This document shows, piece after piece, positions 53,039 to 63,073 of a stretch of DNA of 64,000 bases. Every line of letters begins with the position of its first letter. The stretch's first letter is position 1. The translations under genes and the position numbers were made by a program. The DNA is from Halomonas urumqiensis (GTDB taxonomy: Bacteria; Pseudomonadota; Gammaproteobacteria; Pseudomonadales; Halomonadaceae): positions 1,178,001-1,242,000 of the forward strand of contig NZ_PYUD01000001.1 of assembly GCF_003028575.1 (NCBI RefSeq), in the 5' to 3' direction. The notes under the pieces are model-generated. The model worked only from the letters and a program-made list of their open reading frames with translations. It made no database searches and was not told where the DNA came from.

Positions 53039-54946
53039 ATGCGCAAGCAACGCGACAACTTGAAGAGACCCGAGCAGGAGCTGCGCATATTTCGCATGCG
53101 TGCACTGCTGGCATCGCTGGTCGTGTTCACCCTGACCGGCATATTGATGGGTCGCCTGGGTTATCTGCAGGTGGTCCAGCATGAGGTCTACAGCACTCGT
53201 TCCGAGAACAACCGGGTGCGTGTCGAGCCCTTGCCACCGACGCGGGGCCTGATCTACGACCGCAACGGTGAACTGCTCGCCGAGAATCGTCCGACCTACA
53301 ACCTGATGATGGTGCGAGAGCGGGTCGATGATCTCGATGCCACTCTGGCGTTGCTGGTCGATCTGCTGGCGTTGCCTGAAGAAGAGGCGGAGGCCTTCCG
53401 GGTCCGCTCCCGCCAGCGCCAACGGCCATTCCAGCCAGCATTGCTGATGAGCGATCTCGATGAAGCACAGATCGCCAGGCTCGCGGTCAATCGCCATCGT
53501 CTCCCTGGGCTCGAGGTCGAGGCGCAGTTGCTGCGTTATTACCCGGATGCCGAGATCATGGCCCATGCGATTGGCTATGTAGGTCGCATCAACGCCGAAG
53601 AGCTCACTACGCTGGATGCCGGGCGTTACGCCGGAACCCATTTCATTGGCAAGACGGGTGTCGAGCGGTCTTACGAGGAGCAGTTGCATGGCCAGGCTGG
53701 GCTGCGCAAGGTCGAGACCAACGCGCGTGGGCGGGTGTTGCGTGAACTGGATCGCAGCGACCCGGTGCCTGGTAGCGACTTGACGTTGACCCTCGACAAG
53801 GAACTCCAGAGCCTGGCCTATGACCTGCTCGATGGCCGACGTGGATCGATCGTCGCCGTGGCCCCCGCGAGCGGTGAGATTCTGGCCATGGTGTCGGTGC
53901 CGGGTTTTGACAGCAACCAGTTCGTTACCGGCATAGATTTCGCCTCCTATCGCGCGCTACAGGACAATCTTGACCTGCCGCTTTTCAATCGGGCGATCCG
54001 TGGTCAGTATCCCCCTGGCTCCACCATCAAGCCGTTTCTCGCCTTGGCGGGGCTTGCTGAGGGTGAGATCACGCCGGATAGCACCATCAACGATCCGGGG
54101 TTCTTCCAGCTCCCCAACGACTCGCGGCGCTACCGTAACTGGCTGCGCTGGGGACATGGTCGAGTCGACATGGAGCGCTCCATCGCTGTCTCCAACAACA
54201 CCTACTACTATACCCTGGCCCATGACCTGGGTATCGACCGTCTGCATGAGAACATGACCGGCTTCGGATTTGGCCAGCGGGTAGGGCACGACGTATTTGG
54301 TGAAAGTAGCGCACTCATGCCGTCACGGGACTGGAAGCGTGGACGTTACAACCAGCCATGGTACCCCGGCGAGACCTTGTCGGTGGGCATAGGGCAGGGG
54401 TATTGGCAGGTCACGCCGCTGCAATTGGCTACCGCCACGGCGGTGTTGGCCAATCGGGGGGAGTGGGTCAAGCCGCGCCTTGCCCGACGTATCGGTGATG
54501 AGGAACTGCCCGTCGATCTGCCGGAAACTCCGCCGGATATCAAGATTACCAACGACAACTGGTGGGACAGGGTGTTCTCGGGAATGGAGAAGGTGCTGTC
54601 CGGAAATGAAGGCACGGCGCGCCGAACGGGTGTCGATCTCGAGTACCGGATGGGCGGGAAGTCGGGTACTGCCCAAGTCTTCTCGCTGGGCCAGGACCAA
54701 CGCTACAACGCCGACGAACTGGCCGAGCGACTGCGCGATCACGCCTTGTTCATGGCCTTTGCGCCTCTCGAAGATCCCCAGATTGCCGTGTCGGTGATCG
54801 TTGAGAATGCCGGTGGCGGCAGCACTCACGCAGCGCATCTGGCGAGGGCAATGACCGATGCCTGGCTGTTGGGCGACGATCAACTCGACGTGGATGAAAT
54901 TCGCGATGAGCTCGAGAACGACGATGCCAGTGTGCCGGGAGGCTGA
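53039..54946 (+). CDS. mrdA: Penicillin-binding protein 2 (elongation transpeptidase)
   Basis: Rod-complex transpeptidase, 635 aa. One membrane helix (about 20-42), pedestal domain with PTRGLIYDRNGELLAENRPTYNL, and catalytic motifs PPGSTIKPF (Ser-X-X-Lys), SNNTYYYTL and GKSGTAQ. ATG 53039 chosen; TTG 53030 is possible. Followed 3 bp later by its glycosyltransferase partner. Confidence 0.95.
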   Translation: MRKQRDNLKRPEQELRIFRMRALLASLVVFTLTGILMGRLGYLQVVQHEVYSTRSENNRVRVEPLPPTRGLIYDRNGELLAENRPTYNLMMVRERVDDLDATLALLVDLLALPEEEAEAFRVRSRQRQRPFQPALLMSDLDEAQIARLAVNRHRLPGLEVEAQLLRYYPDAEIMAHAIGYVGRINAEELTTLDAGRYAGTHFIGKTGVERSYEEQLHGQAGLRKVETNARGRVLRELDRSDPVPGSDLTLTLDKELQSLAYDLLDGRRGSIVAVAPASGEILAMVSVPGFDSNQFVTGIDFASYRALQDNLDLPLFNRAIRGQYPPGSTIKPFLALAGLAEGEITPDSTINDPGFFQLPNDSRRYRNWLRWGHGRVDMERSIAVSNNTYYYTLAHDLGIDRLHENMTGFGFGQRVGHDVFGESSALMPSRDWKRGRYNQPWYPGETLSVGIGQGYWQVTPLQLATATAVLANRGEWVKPRLARRIGDEELPVDLPETPPDIKITNDNWWDRVFSGMEKVLSGNEGTARRTGVDLEYRMGGKSGTAQVFSLGQDQRYNADELAERLRDHALFMAFAPLEDPQIAVSVIVENAGGGSTHAAHLARAMTDAWLLGDDQLDVDEIRDELENDDASVPGG

Positions 54947-54949
54947 TCA

Positions 54950-56110
54950 ATGTCGATGATCGACCTGTCGCGCATCATGCGCCCGCGTCCGGTGCGTCCG
55001 CCAGCCAGTGGCATATCTCGCCGTCGGGGATTCTGGGAACGGGTACGCCTGGATCCATGGATGCTCGGCATGCTGCTGATATTGATGATGGCGGGGCTTG
55101 TCGTGCTCTACAGTGCCAGCGGCCAGCGTATCGAGGTGGTGATCGCACAGTGCGTCCGCTTCGGTGTGGGCTTGGCGGTGATGGGCGTGATTGCCCAGTT
55201 CTCGCCATCGACCCTGATGCGTTGGGCGCTGCCGGCTTACCTGGCGGGGGTGGCGATGCTTGTCGCCGTGGAACTGTTCGGCTACGTGGGCATGGGGGCG
55301 CAGCGCTGGCTGGTGATTCCCGGGGTGATCCGCTTTCAACCCTCCGAGTTGATGAAGCTGGCCATGCCGCTGATGCTGGGTGCTTATCTGAGCCGCTGCG
55401 AACTGCCGCCGCGCATCAAGCACCTAGTCGTGTGCGCATTGGTCATTGGCTTGCCCGTGGTGCTGATTGCCAAGCAGCCTGACCTCGGCACCTCATTGTT
55501 GGTAGGGTCCGCGGCGATATTCGTGGTGCTGTTGGCGGGACTTTCGTGGCGTTTCGTCGCGGCGTTGGCAGGGCTTGCGGCGGCGGCTCTGCCACTGCTT
55601 TGGATAAACCTTCACAACTATCAGCGCCAGCGTGTGCTGACCTTTCTCGACCCCAACAGCGACCCGCTGGGCTCGGGCTGGAATATCATCCAGTCGACCA
55701 CTGCCATCGGCAGTGGCGGGGTGTTCGGCAAGGGCTGGTTGCAGGGCACCCAGTCGCAGCTCGAGTTTCTGCCGGAGCGGCATACCGACTTCATCGTCGC
55801 GGTCCTCGGTGAGGAATTCGGGCTGCTCGGCATGCTGGCTTTCCTCGTGCTCTACCTGATGATCATCATTCGTGGACTACTGATGGCCGCAGGGGCACAG
55901 GACACCTTCGGGCGCCTGGTGGCGGGCAGCATCATGCTGACATTCTTCATCTATGTGTTTGTCAACGTCGGCATGGTCAGTGGCATTCTGCCGGTGGTCG
56001 GTGTGCCATTACCATTGGTCAGCTATGGCGGTACCTCCAGCGTGACCTTGATGGCCGGTTTCGGTATTCTCATGGCCATTCATGCCCACCGCCGACTGCT
56101 TCCTCGCTAG
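54950..56110 (+). CDS. mrdB: Rod shape-determining SEDS polymerase RodA
   Basis: Peptidoglycan glycosyltransferase of the SEDS family, 386 aa, ten helices. Family motifs: AQRWLVIPGVIRFQPSELMKLAMPL, AKQPDLGTSLLV with the catalytic-Asp region, HTDFIVAVLGEEFGLLG and PLPLVSYGGTSSVTLM. Confidence 0.95.
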   Translation: MSMIDLSRIMRPRPVRPPASGISRRRGFWERVRLDPWMLGMLLILMMAGLVVLYSASGQRIEVVIAQCVRFGVGLAVMGVIAQFSPSTLMRWALPAYLAGVAMLVAVELFGYVGMGAQRWLVIPGVIRFQPSELMKLAMPLMLGAYLSRCELPPRIKHLVVCALVIGLPVVLIAKQPDLGTSLLVGSAAIFVVLLAGLSWRFVAALAGLAAAALPLLWINLHNYQRQRVLTFLDPNSDPLGSGWNIIQSTTAIGSGGVFGKGWLQGTQSQLEFLPERHTDFIVAVLGEEFGLLGMLAFLVLYLMIIIRGLLMAAGAQDTFGRLVAGSIMLTFFIYVFVNVGMVSGILPVVGVPLPLVSYGGTSSVTLMAGFGILMAIHAHRRLLPR

Positions 56111-56154
56111 TCGTGCGGTGGGTGTCCAGACACCGAATCAGGGAGAGTGAAGAT

Positions 56155-57222
56155 ATGACGGTGTCCCGTTTTCAAGGATCGAAGGTGCTCGGTGTACTGG
56201 CCAGTGTGAGCCTTGCGGCGATGTCGCTTTCCGCCGGGGCGTCGCAATTCGACCCCGCCGAGCGCGGTGATGTCCGTGGGTTGGTCGATGAAATGGCCGA
56301 GCAGGGTATTCCCCGTGGCTGGCTGGAAGATGCGCTGCGCGATGCTCGTTACCAGCAGGGTGTGCTCGACGCCATGGCAGGCGCGGCCGAGCGACGCCTG
56401 CGCTGGGATGAATACCGCGAGATTTTTCTCAAGCCCGAGCGCATCCAGCGAGGGGTTGCGTTTATCGAAGCGCATCGTGGGGCGTTCGAGCGTGCCGAGG
56501 CCGAGTATGGTGTTCCCCCCGAGATGATCGCGGCGATCATCGGGGTCGAGACCAGCTACGGCCGATTCATGGGCAGCCACAGGGTGCTGGATTCACTGGC
56601 GACCCTGGCGTTTCATCATCCTTCGCGGGGTGGATTCTTTCGTGGCGAGCTTGCCGCCTTCCTGGATATCACTCACGAGCAGGGCGTCGACCCTGGTGAG
56701 TTGATGGGGTCATATGCCGGTGCCATGGGTTACCCGCAATTCATCCCCACCAGCTACCGTGCCTATGCCGTCGACTTCGATGACGATGGATTGCGCGACC
56801 TGTGGACCAACCCGGTGGATGCCATTGGCAGCGTTGCCAATTACTTTGCCGAGCATGGCTGGCGGCGCGAGCAACCCATTTACCAGGAGGCCGAGGGCCC
56901 CGATTCGCCACCCGATGGCATCGAGTTCAATCGCGCCGCGAAGCCTCCTGGCGTGAAGATGGCCGCTCTCGCTTCCGCCGGTGTCACGCCGGATCAAGAC
57001 GTGTCGGGGGATGAGCTGGTCTTGCCCTTGGCGCTGGATGTCGCGGGCGGCGATTGGCGCTATCGAATCGGCTACCATAACTTTTACGTCATCACGCGCT
57101 ACAACCACAGTCACCTCTATGGCATGGCCGTCACCGAGCTTGCCGAGGCGATTGCCGATGCACGCAAGCTCGATGTCCACTGGCTAGAGGCGGTGAGCAG
57201 TGATGTGGAGGATGGCTCATGA
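56155..57222 (+). CDS. mltB: Lytic murein transglycosylase B
   Basis: 355 aa. N-terminal signal peptide (after LSAGAS), without an obvious lipobox. Catalytic Glu in AAIIGVETSYGRFMGSHRVLDSL, and SYAGAMGYPQFIPTSYRAYAVDFD. Cleaves glycan strands, making 1,6-anhydro ends. AGGGAGAG ribosome site before 56155. Overlaps rlpA by 4 bases. Confidence 0.93.
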   Translation: MTVSRFQGSKVLGVLASVSLAAMSLSAGASQFDPAERGDVRGLVDEMAEQGIPRGWLEDALRDARYQQGVLDAMAGAAERRLRWDEYREIFLKPERIQRGVAFIEAHRGAFERAEAEYGVPPEMIAAIIGVETSYGRFMGSHRVLDSLATLAFHHPSRGGFFRGELAAFLDITHEQGVDPGELMGSYAGAMGYPQFIPTSYRAYAVDFDDDGLRDLWTNPVDAIGSVANYFAEHGWRREQPIYQEAEGPDSPPDGIEFNRAAKPPGVKMAALASAGVTPDQDVSGDELVLPLALDVAGGDWRYRIGYHNFYVITRYNHSHLYGMAVTELAEAIADARKLDVHWLEAVSSDVEDGS

Positions 57223-58169
57223 AGGCTGGTTGGTCGGCAATGCTAGCGGCGGTCATCCTGACAGGTTGCGCGGGTGGTGGAGGCCAGTCTTCCGAGCCGA
57301 CACCGGAGCGCAAGGCCAGCGCCGAATCATCGTCCGGCAGCGGTGGCGAGCGCTATTCGATGAGTGGTGATGCCTACCCCCAGCAGCCGCCCGATGTCTC
57401 CAGGGTGCCGGATGCGCAACCCCGAATCGAGCCTCCTTCGAGAGGTGGCAATCGTTCGACCTACCAGGTGTGGGGCAAGACCTACCAAGTGTTGCCGGAT
57501 GCGCGTGGCTATACCCGCCAGGGGGTCGCCTCCTGGTACGGTGAGAAATTCCATGGATACGCCACATCCAACGGCGAGATCTATGATATGTACAAGATGT
57601 CAGCGGCACATCGCTCGTTGCCATTGCCAACCTTTGCGCGGGTGACAAGCCTCGACAATGACCGCTCGGTGATCGTCAGGATCAATGATCGCGGGCCGTT
57701 TCACAGTGACCGTGAGATCGACCTCTCCTATGCGGCCGCCGCGAGACTCGATATCCTCGATAACGGCACGGGTAGAGTGAAGGTCGAGGCCATAGACGCC
57801 GAGCGCTGGATTGCCGAGAACGGCGGGGCGGTGAAGTCCACCCTGGCCGACAGTCGCTCAGCGCCCGTGGCATCGAGCGGCGCTGAAGCACAGGATGGCC
57901 CTTCCGTGCAGCGCGCAGAGCCAGCTGGGACCAGCACCCCATCAGCCCTCTACCTGCAGGTGGCGGCGCTGGGCTCCGAGGACAATGCGCGTGCCTTGAA
58001 AGCCAAGTTGCAAGACCGATTGTCGCGGCCGGTGAGAATCGCCAGCCAAACCGGCATGCACCGTGTTCAGGTTGGTCCACTTGCCAATGCTGACCAGGTC
58101 GAGCCCATGCGTGACGCATTGCGCCGTGCCGGTTTCGAGCAGGCCATACTCATCAACGGCGCCGAATGA
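57219..58169 (+). CDS. rlpA: Septal ring lytic transglycosylase RlpA
   Basis: 316 aa lipoprotein. Lipobox LTGC at residue 17; a long Ser/Pro-rich linker; double-psi beta-barrel with GVASWYGEKFHGYATSNGE, MSAAHRSLPLPTFARV and RINDRGPFHSDREIDLS; C-terminal SPOR domain (about 240-316) that binds denuded glycan at the septum. Confidence 0.94.
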   Translation: MKAGWSAMLAAVILTGCAGGGGQSSEPTPERKASAESSSGSGGERYSMSGDAYPQQPPDVSRVPDAQPRIEPPSRGGNRSTYQVWGKTYQVLPDARGYTRQGVASWYGEKFHGYATSNGEIYDMYKMSAAHRSLPLPTFARVTSLDNDRSVIVRINDRGPFHSDREIDLSYAAAARLDILDNGTGRVKVEAIDAERWIAENGGAVKSTLADSRSAPVASSGAEAQDGPSVQRAEPAGTSTPSALYLQVAALGSEDNARALKAKLQDRLSRPVRIASQTGMHRVQVGPLANADQVEPMRDALRRAGFEQAILINGAE

Positions 58170-58216
58170 CTGGCGCCCTGATGCCTTTACCGATGAATTT
58201 GATGAGATCGACACCC

Positions 58217-59425
58217 ATGAAAGAGCTGTACCCCTTGCGCCGTTTGCGCGGGTTGATGTTGGGCCTCGTGCTGATGACGCCATTGGCCATGGCCCAGGAC
58301 ATCCCGGTGCCCCAGCAGCCCCAGCCGCAGACCATGATTCCCTCGGCCCCCCAGCTGGCGGCGAGTTCCTGGATATTGATGGATGCGGACAGTGGCAAAG
58401 TGCTGGTCGAGCACAACGCTGACGAACGTCTGCCGCCAGCGAGTCTTACCAAGCTGATGACCGCTTATCTGGTGGAGCGCGAGATAAATCGCGGCAACAT
58501 CGCCATGGATGACATGGTGACAGTCAGTGAAAAGGCCTGGCGCACCGGTGGTTCGAAGATGTTCATCGAGGTGGACACCCAGGTGTCGGTCAGTGACCTT
58601 CTGCAGGGGATCATCATCGTCTCCGGGAATGACGCAAGCGTTGCCATCGCCGAGCACCTGGCTGGCGGCGAAACGTCCTTCGCCGATCTGATGAATCAGC
58701 ACGCCACTCGGTTGGGCCTGCACAACACCAATTTTCAGAATGCCACGGGTTTGCCCGGTGAAAGCCACTATTCCACCGCTCGTGACATGGCGCTGCTGTC
58801 TCAGCACATCATCAACGACTACCCCGAGCACTATGCGATCTACTCGGAGAAGAACTTTGACTACAACGACATCAGCCAGCCCAACCGCAACCGTCTGCTG
58901 TGGCGAGATGCCTCGGTGGATGGTCTGAAGACCGGTTGGACCACAGAAGCCGGATATGGACTGGTAGCCTCCGCCAAGCGCGATGACATGCGGCTGATTT
59001 CCGTGGTGATGGGCACGAGCTCCGAGGAAGCGCGCGCCCAGGAAACCCAGAAATTGCTCAGCTATGGCTTTCGCTACTTCGAGACCATGAACCTCTATGA
59101 GCGCGGTTCGGTGTTGAACACACCGCGAGTGTGGGGTGGCGAGAGCAGTGAGTTGCGTGTTGGTGTCGATCGCGACGTGCTCATGACGGTGCCGCGAGCG
59201 CGCAACGAAGAGCTGACCGCGCGCCTCGATATCCAGCCCGACCTCACCGCTCCCATCGAGGCCGGCCAACGGGTCGGAACCCTGGAGGTGCGCATGGGCG
59301 AAGAGGTCGTCGGCGAGCAACCGCTGGTCGCTCTGGACAGCATCGAGGAGGGCGGCATTTTCAAGCGCCTGTTCGACCAGGTGCGGCGGTTCTTCACCAA
59401 CCTGGTGGGTGGTTGGTTCGGCTAA
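58217..59425 (+). CDS. dacA: D-alanyl-D-alanine carboxypeptidase (PBP5/6 type)
   Basis: 402 aa. Signal peptide (ends AMAQ), catalytic Ser-X-X-Lys in PPASLTKLM, SGN in IVSGNDAS, KTG in DGLKTGWTTEAGYG, a C-terminal beta domain and an amphipathic membrane anchor (FKRLFDQVRRFFTNLVGGWFG). Start at 58217 gives a standard signal peptide; ATG 58166, overlapping the rlpA stop, is also in frame. Confidence 0.93.
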   Translation: MKELYPLRRLRGLMLGLVLMTPLAMAQDIPVPQQPQPQTMIPSAPQLAASSWILMDADSGKVLVEHNADERLPPASLTKLMTAYLVEREINRGNIAMDDMVTVSEKAWRTGGSKMFIEVDTQVSVSDLLQGIIIVSGNDASVAIAEHLAGGETSFADLMNQHATRLGLHNTNFQNATGLPGESHYSTARDMALLSQHIINDYPEHYAIYSEKNFDYNDISQPNRNRLLWRDASVDGLKTGWTTEAGYGLVASAKRDDMRLISVVMGTSSEEARAQETQKLLSYGFRYFETMNLYERGSVLNTPRVWGGESSELRVGVDRDVLMTVPRARNEELTARLDIQPDLTAPIEAGQRVGTLEVRMGEEVVGEQPLVALDSIEEGGIFKRLFDQVRRFFTNLVGGWFG

Positions 59426-59454
59426 GCCTTCCCGGGATTGGCAGATGCCTGGAA

Positions 59455-59484
59455 TTGTTCTCCCTGGGCCATGTTGAGTAGAAT
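59455..59484 (+). promoter_or_regulatory. Candidate promoter for ybeD-lipB
   Basis: TTGTTC, 18-base spacer, TAGAAT, 29 bp upstream of the ybeD start. Confidence 0.5.
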
Positions 59485-59513
59485 ACTCGGGTATTCACAA
59501 GCTGGATGGATGG

Positions 59514-59828
59514 ATGAACGACAAGACCCTGCGTGACCTGCGCCGTCCGGTGTCTGGCCAATCCGGCGACACCCCGCCGAAGATCACCTTTCCGTGCCCC
59601 TATTCGCTTAAGGTGGTGGGAGATGCCGCCGAGGATTTCGCGGCCATGGTCTGCCAGGTGGTCAGCCGGCACGATCCACAGTTCGACGGCGGCGACATCG
59701 AGGTGGTGCCTAGCCGTAACGGTCGCTTCGTGTCCGTACGCCTGACCATACGTGCGACTGGCGAACCTCAGATCCAGGCGCTGTTTGCCGAGCTCAAGGC
59801 GACGGGCCGCGTGCACATGGTGGTGTAA
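59514..59828 (+). CDS. ybeD: YbeD/DUF493 family protein
   Basis: 104 aa. The ACT-like fold signature [15 protein letters not shown] is present, followed by [28 protein letters not shown]. Conserved neighbour of lipB in gammaproteobacteria; exact role unsettled. Stop overlaps the lipB ATG by one base. Confidence 0.92.
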   Translation: MNDKTLRDLRRPVSGQSGDTPPKITFPCPYSLKVVGDAAEDFAAMVCQVVSRHDPQFDGGDIEVVPSRNGRFVSVRLTIRATGEPQIQALFAELKATGRVHMVV

Positions 59829-60523
59829 TGGCAGCCTCGGATGACCTGCCACCCATCGCATTGCATTGCCTCGGTCGTCGCCCCTACCTGCCGGTCTGGC
59901 AGGCCATGCGAGATCTCACCGATACCCGTGATGCAACAACGCCGGATCAGTTCTGGCTTGTCGAACACGAGCCGGTTTTCACCCAGGGGCAGGCCGGCAA
60001 GCCAGAGCATCTGCTGATGCCTGGCGACATCCCGGTGGTACAGACCGATCGCGGCGGGCAGGTGACCTATCATGGGCCAGGGCAGGTGGTGCTGTATCCT
60101 TTGCTCGACGTCAGACGAGCCAGGCTCGGCGTGCGCGACCTGGTCAGCGGACTGGAAAACGCGGTGATCGCCATGCTCGCGGGCCACGGCGTCGAAGCTC
60201 ACGCGCGACCGGATGCGCCGGGCGTCTATGTGGGGCAAGGCAAGATAGCCTCGCTTGGCTTGCGCATTCGGCGAGGTGGAAGCTTTCATGGTGTGGCGGT
60301 GAATATCGATGGCGATCTGTCGCCATTTTCGCGGATCAACCCGTGTGGCTATGCCGGCATGGCGATGATCCGGCTGGCCGACCTGGTCGATGACTGCCCT
60401 GGTGTCGAGGTCGCGGGGGAACGTCTTGCCAACTGCCTGGCATGCGAGCTCGGACGGGAATTGATCACTATCCCCCAGACGACGTCCAAGTCCATCTCAT
60501 CGGTTGCCCCCGCGACCGACTGA
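59828..60523 (+). CDS. lipB: Octanoyl-ACP:protein octanoyltransferase
   Basis: First step of lipoate attachment, 231 aa. [21 protein letters not shown], catalytic Lys in [13 protein letters not shown] and catalytic Cys in [10 protein letters not shown]. Convergent with lipA, 35 bp apart; normally lipA follows in the same direction. Confidence 0.95.
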   Translation: MAASDDLPPIALHCLGRRPYLPVWQAMRDLTDTRDATTPDQFWLVEHEPVFTQGQAGKPEHLLMPGDIPVVQTDRGGQVTYHGPGQVVLYPLLDVRRARLGVRDLVSGLENAVIAMLAGHGVEAHARPDAPGVYVGQGKIASLGLRIRRGGSFHGVAVNIDGDLSPFSRINPCGYAGMAMIRLADLVDDCPGVEVAGERLANCLACELGRELITIPQTTSKSISSVAPATD

Positions 60524-60558
60524 CGCGCGTCTCACCAACATTACCCATCATTCCAACG

Positions 60559-61611
60559 TTACCCAACGTTGATGGCATCAATACGGCCCGGATGGCTTGC
60601 CTGACCCGGTACCTCGGCAGGTGCGGCGAGCCCCAGGTTGTTCTTCTCGAAGACCCGGTCGGCACGATAGCTCGAGCGCACAAGCGGGCCGGAGGCGACT
60701 TCCATGAAACCCTTCTGGAGCCCTAGTTGCCGGTAGGTCTCGAATTCATCCGGGGTCACCCAGCGCTCCACCGGCAAGTGATTGCGGGTCGGGCGCAGGT
60801 ACTGGCCGAGGGTCACGATATCCACGCCTATCTCGCGCAGGTCATCGAAGGTCGCCAGAATTTCCTCCTCGGTTTCGCCAAGGCCGAGCATCAGGCTGGT
60901 CTTGGTGAGTACCTTGGGCTTGTGGCGCTTGGCGTGTGCGAGCACATCGAGGGTCTTGCGGTAACCGGCGCGCGGGTCACGTACCCGGCTGGTGAGTCGC
61001 TCGACGGTTTCGACGTTCTGGGCGAACACCTCGAGGCCGGAGTCGACGACCCGCTCGATGGCGTGTGGGTCAGCGTCGAAATCCGGTGTCAGGGCCTCGA
61101 CCACCACCTCGGGCGTATTGGCCTTGATGGCGCGAATGCACTTGGCGTAGTGGCCGGCGCCGCCATCGGCGAGATCGTCACGATCCACCGAGGTCAGCAC
61201 GATGTAGCGCAGGCCCATCAGCTCGACGGACTTGGCGGTGTTGGCGGGCTCCTCGGCGTCCAGCCACCCCTTGGGATTGCCGGTGTCCACGGCGCAGAAG
61301 CGACAGGCACGCGTGCACACCGAGCCCATCAACATGATGGTGGCGGTTCCGTTGCTCCAGCACTCGCCCATGTTGGGGCAATGAGATTCTGCGCAAACGG
61401 TACTCAGCCGGTGGGCACTGACGTTTTTCTTGACGGCTTCGAACCGCTCACCTCCCGGGATCTGCGCGCGTAGCCATGGCGGCTTGCGGCCTGGCTCCGG
61501 GCGTTCCTCGGTCAGCTTGCGTTGCTTCATCCCATCCTTGATCACGGCCATGCCGTGTTCATTGCGGAACTTCTCGCCGCTGGGAATACGTCCTGCGTTG
61601 CTGTCGCTCAT
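60559..61611 (-). CDS. lipA: Lipoyl synthase
   Basis: Radical SAM insertion of two sulfurs into octanoyl groups, 350 aa. Auxiliary cluster [12 protein letters not shown], radical SAM cluster [13 protein letters not shown] and the C-terminal [10 protein letters not shown]. Longer than usual at the N-terminus (about 45 extra residues). Start at 61611; the frame to 61716 lacks support. Confidence 0.95.
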   Translation of the reverse strand: MSDSNAGRIPSGEKFRNEHGMAVIKDGMKQRKLTEERPEPGRKPPWLRAQIPGGERFEAVKKNVSAHRLSTVCAESHCPNMGECWSNGTATIMLMGSVCTRACRFCAVDTGNPKGWLDAEEPANTAKSVELMGLRYIVLTSVDRDDLADGGAGHYAKCIRAIKANTPEVVVEALTPDFDADPHAIERVVDSGLEVFAQNVETVERLTSRVRDPRAGYRKTLDVLAHAKRHKPKVLTKTSLMLGLGETEEEILATFDDLREIGVDIVTLGQYLRPTRNHLPVERWVTPDEFETYRQLGLQKGFMEVASGPLVRSSYRADRVFEKNNLGLAAPAEVPGQASHPGRIDAINVG

Positions 61612-61782
61612 AGGGTTTGAGCCCCTCCACTCGGCGGCAGCCAGGCCCTTGTCGCGGCGGTGCTGCCCCGTCGATGCCGCCTGGCGTGCCAGTCGATTCG
61701 TTGATTTCTGCCCCATAATCTACCATATCGGCCGTCATGGTGGACACAATGGCGGCCCTCGGCCCCAGCCCTTCGATGCGCT

Positions 61783-62766
61783 TCACGTCTTGATCGGCAG
61801 GCAGGCCACGCCATGATTGGGCATCGGCGCGGGAGTGGTGTTGAAGTGCGCATCAAGCTCGCCGAGATGCTCGTGGACGAAGCCCAGGAAGAGCTCGGTG
61901 ACCGGTGTCGGCACGCGCTCACGAGGATAGACAGTGCACCATGAGTGGCGCAGCGGAAAGCCTGGCAGGGGAAGCTCGGCGAGCAGGCCGGCCTGCACTT
62001 CCAGGCGCACAGCGAGACGTGGCAGCACCGATACGCCCAGTTGAGCCATTACCCCCTGCTTGACCGCCTCGTTGGTGCCAAGCTCGATGCAATGGGCCAG
62101 TGTCACGCGCTGCCTTGCCGCCACTGCCTCGAAGGCGCTGCGCACCCCTGAGCCGGGCTCGCGCATCAACACATAGTGGTGGGCGAAATCCTCCAGTGTC
62201 GCCGCCGGCATGTCGAGCAGCGGGTGGCCCGGCCAGACCACAGGAATCAGCGCGTTGTCGAGAATCGGCATGGACACCAGCCCACGATCCTCCGGCACAC
62301 GCGCCATGATCACCAGGTCGTCGGTCTGCTGGGCGAGACGTGCAAGCGCCTGGCTACGGTTGCACACCCGGAGACTCACCTGAACGTTGGGGTAGCGGGC
62401 ACGAAACCGTGCCAGCAGGTGAGGAACGACGTACTGGGCGGTGGAGACCGCGGCCAGGTTGAGCTCGCCTTCGAGGGTGCCCGCGAGGTCGGACAGGGCC
62501 ATCTGCAAGCGCGACACCTGCCCGAAAATGCCCCGCGTCGAACTTGCCAGGGCATCGGCGGCCGGCAATACATGAAGCGTCTTGCCGGAATACTTGAACA
62601 GCGGTTGCTCCAGGACATGTTCGAGTTGGCGAATCTGCGCGCTGACCGCTGGCTGGGTCAGGGCCAGCCGCTCGGCCGCGCGCGAATAGGATTGCTGCTC
62701 GTAGACGGCCTGGAAGACTTCCAGTTGTCGAAAGGTCAGTCGATGGAGCAGTTTGGGTGTGGTCAT
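61783..62766 (-). CDS. LysR-family transcriptional regulator
   Basis: 327 aa. N-terminal HTH (TFRQLEVFQAVYEQQSYSRAAERLALTQPAVSAQIRQLE) and a full substrate domain; resembles CbbR-like LysR proteins. Divergent from the leader ORF and DUF3141 gene across a 262-bp gap, so control of that gene is likely. The gap has AT-rich promoter-like words near 62870-62925. Confidence 0.88.
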   Translation of the reverse strand: MTTPKLLHRLTFRQLEVFQAVYEQQSYSRAAERLALTQPAVSAQIRQLEHVLEQPLFKYSGKTLHVLPAADALASSTRGIFGQVSRLQMALSDLAGTLEGELNLAAVSTAQYVVPHLLARFRARYPNVQVSLRVCNRSQALARLAQQTDDLVIMARVPEDRGLVSMPILDNALIPVVWPGHPLLDMPAATLEDFAHHYVLMREPGSGVRSAFEAVAARQRVTLAHCIELGTNEAVKQGVMAQLGVSVLPRLAVRLEVQAGLLAELPLPGFPLRHSWCTVYPRERVPTPVTELFLGFVHEHLGELDAHFNTTPAPMPNHGVACLPIKT

Positions 62767-63028
62767 CGTCGCTTCACGGGAGGGCGTGTCGTGCCGGTAG
62801 CCGGTCAGGATGACATGCTAGCATCGCGCGCCGTGCATGAGCCACGTTCACCTGATGACACAATAGATATGAACTTATACTCGTCGTCATCGCGATTCTG
62901 CGTTATATTGCGATGCAGCAAAGTCGATTTCATTGACTTGGACCCTTTTATTCTGGACATATCAATTTTCGGTACAGGGATCCTTGCGCCGCCCCATCGC
63001 CAACTCGCTTGACGGGGAGGCAAGTCCA

Positions 63029-63073
63029 ATGAAGCTTCATTTCAACCTGATTCGCAACGCCAGGAGATCGTGA
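63029..63073 (+). CDS. Putative 14-aa leader peptide before DUF3141 gene
   Basis: ATG preceded by GGGGAGG at a 9-base spacing; reads MKLHFNLIRNARRS and stops at TGA overlapping the DUF3141 start by one base (TGATG). A strong ribosome site on so short a frame suggests a translated leader coupled to the next gene. No homologue known to me. Confidence 0.4.
   Translation: MKLHFNLIRNARRS

Noticed and set aside
62870..62960. Extra small gene in the LysR-DUF3141 gap
   Set aside because: No frame with a ribosome site and plausible protein; AT-rich promoter-like DNA fits better.
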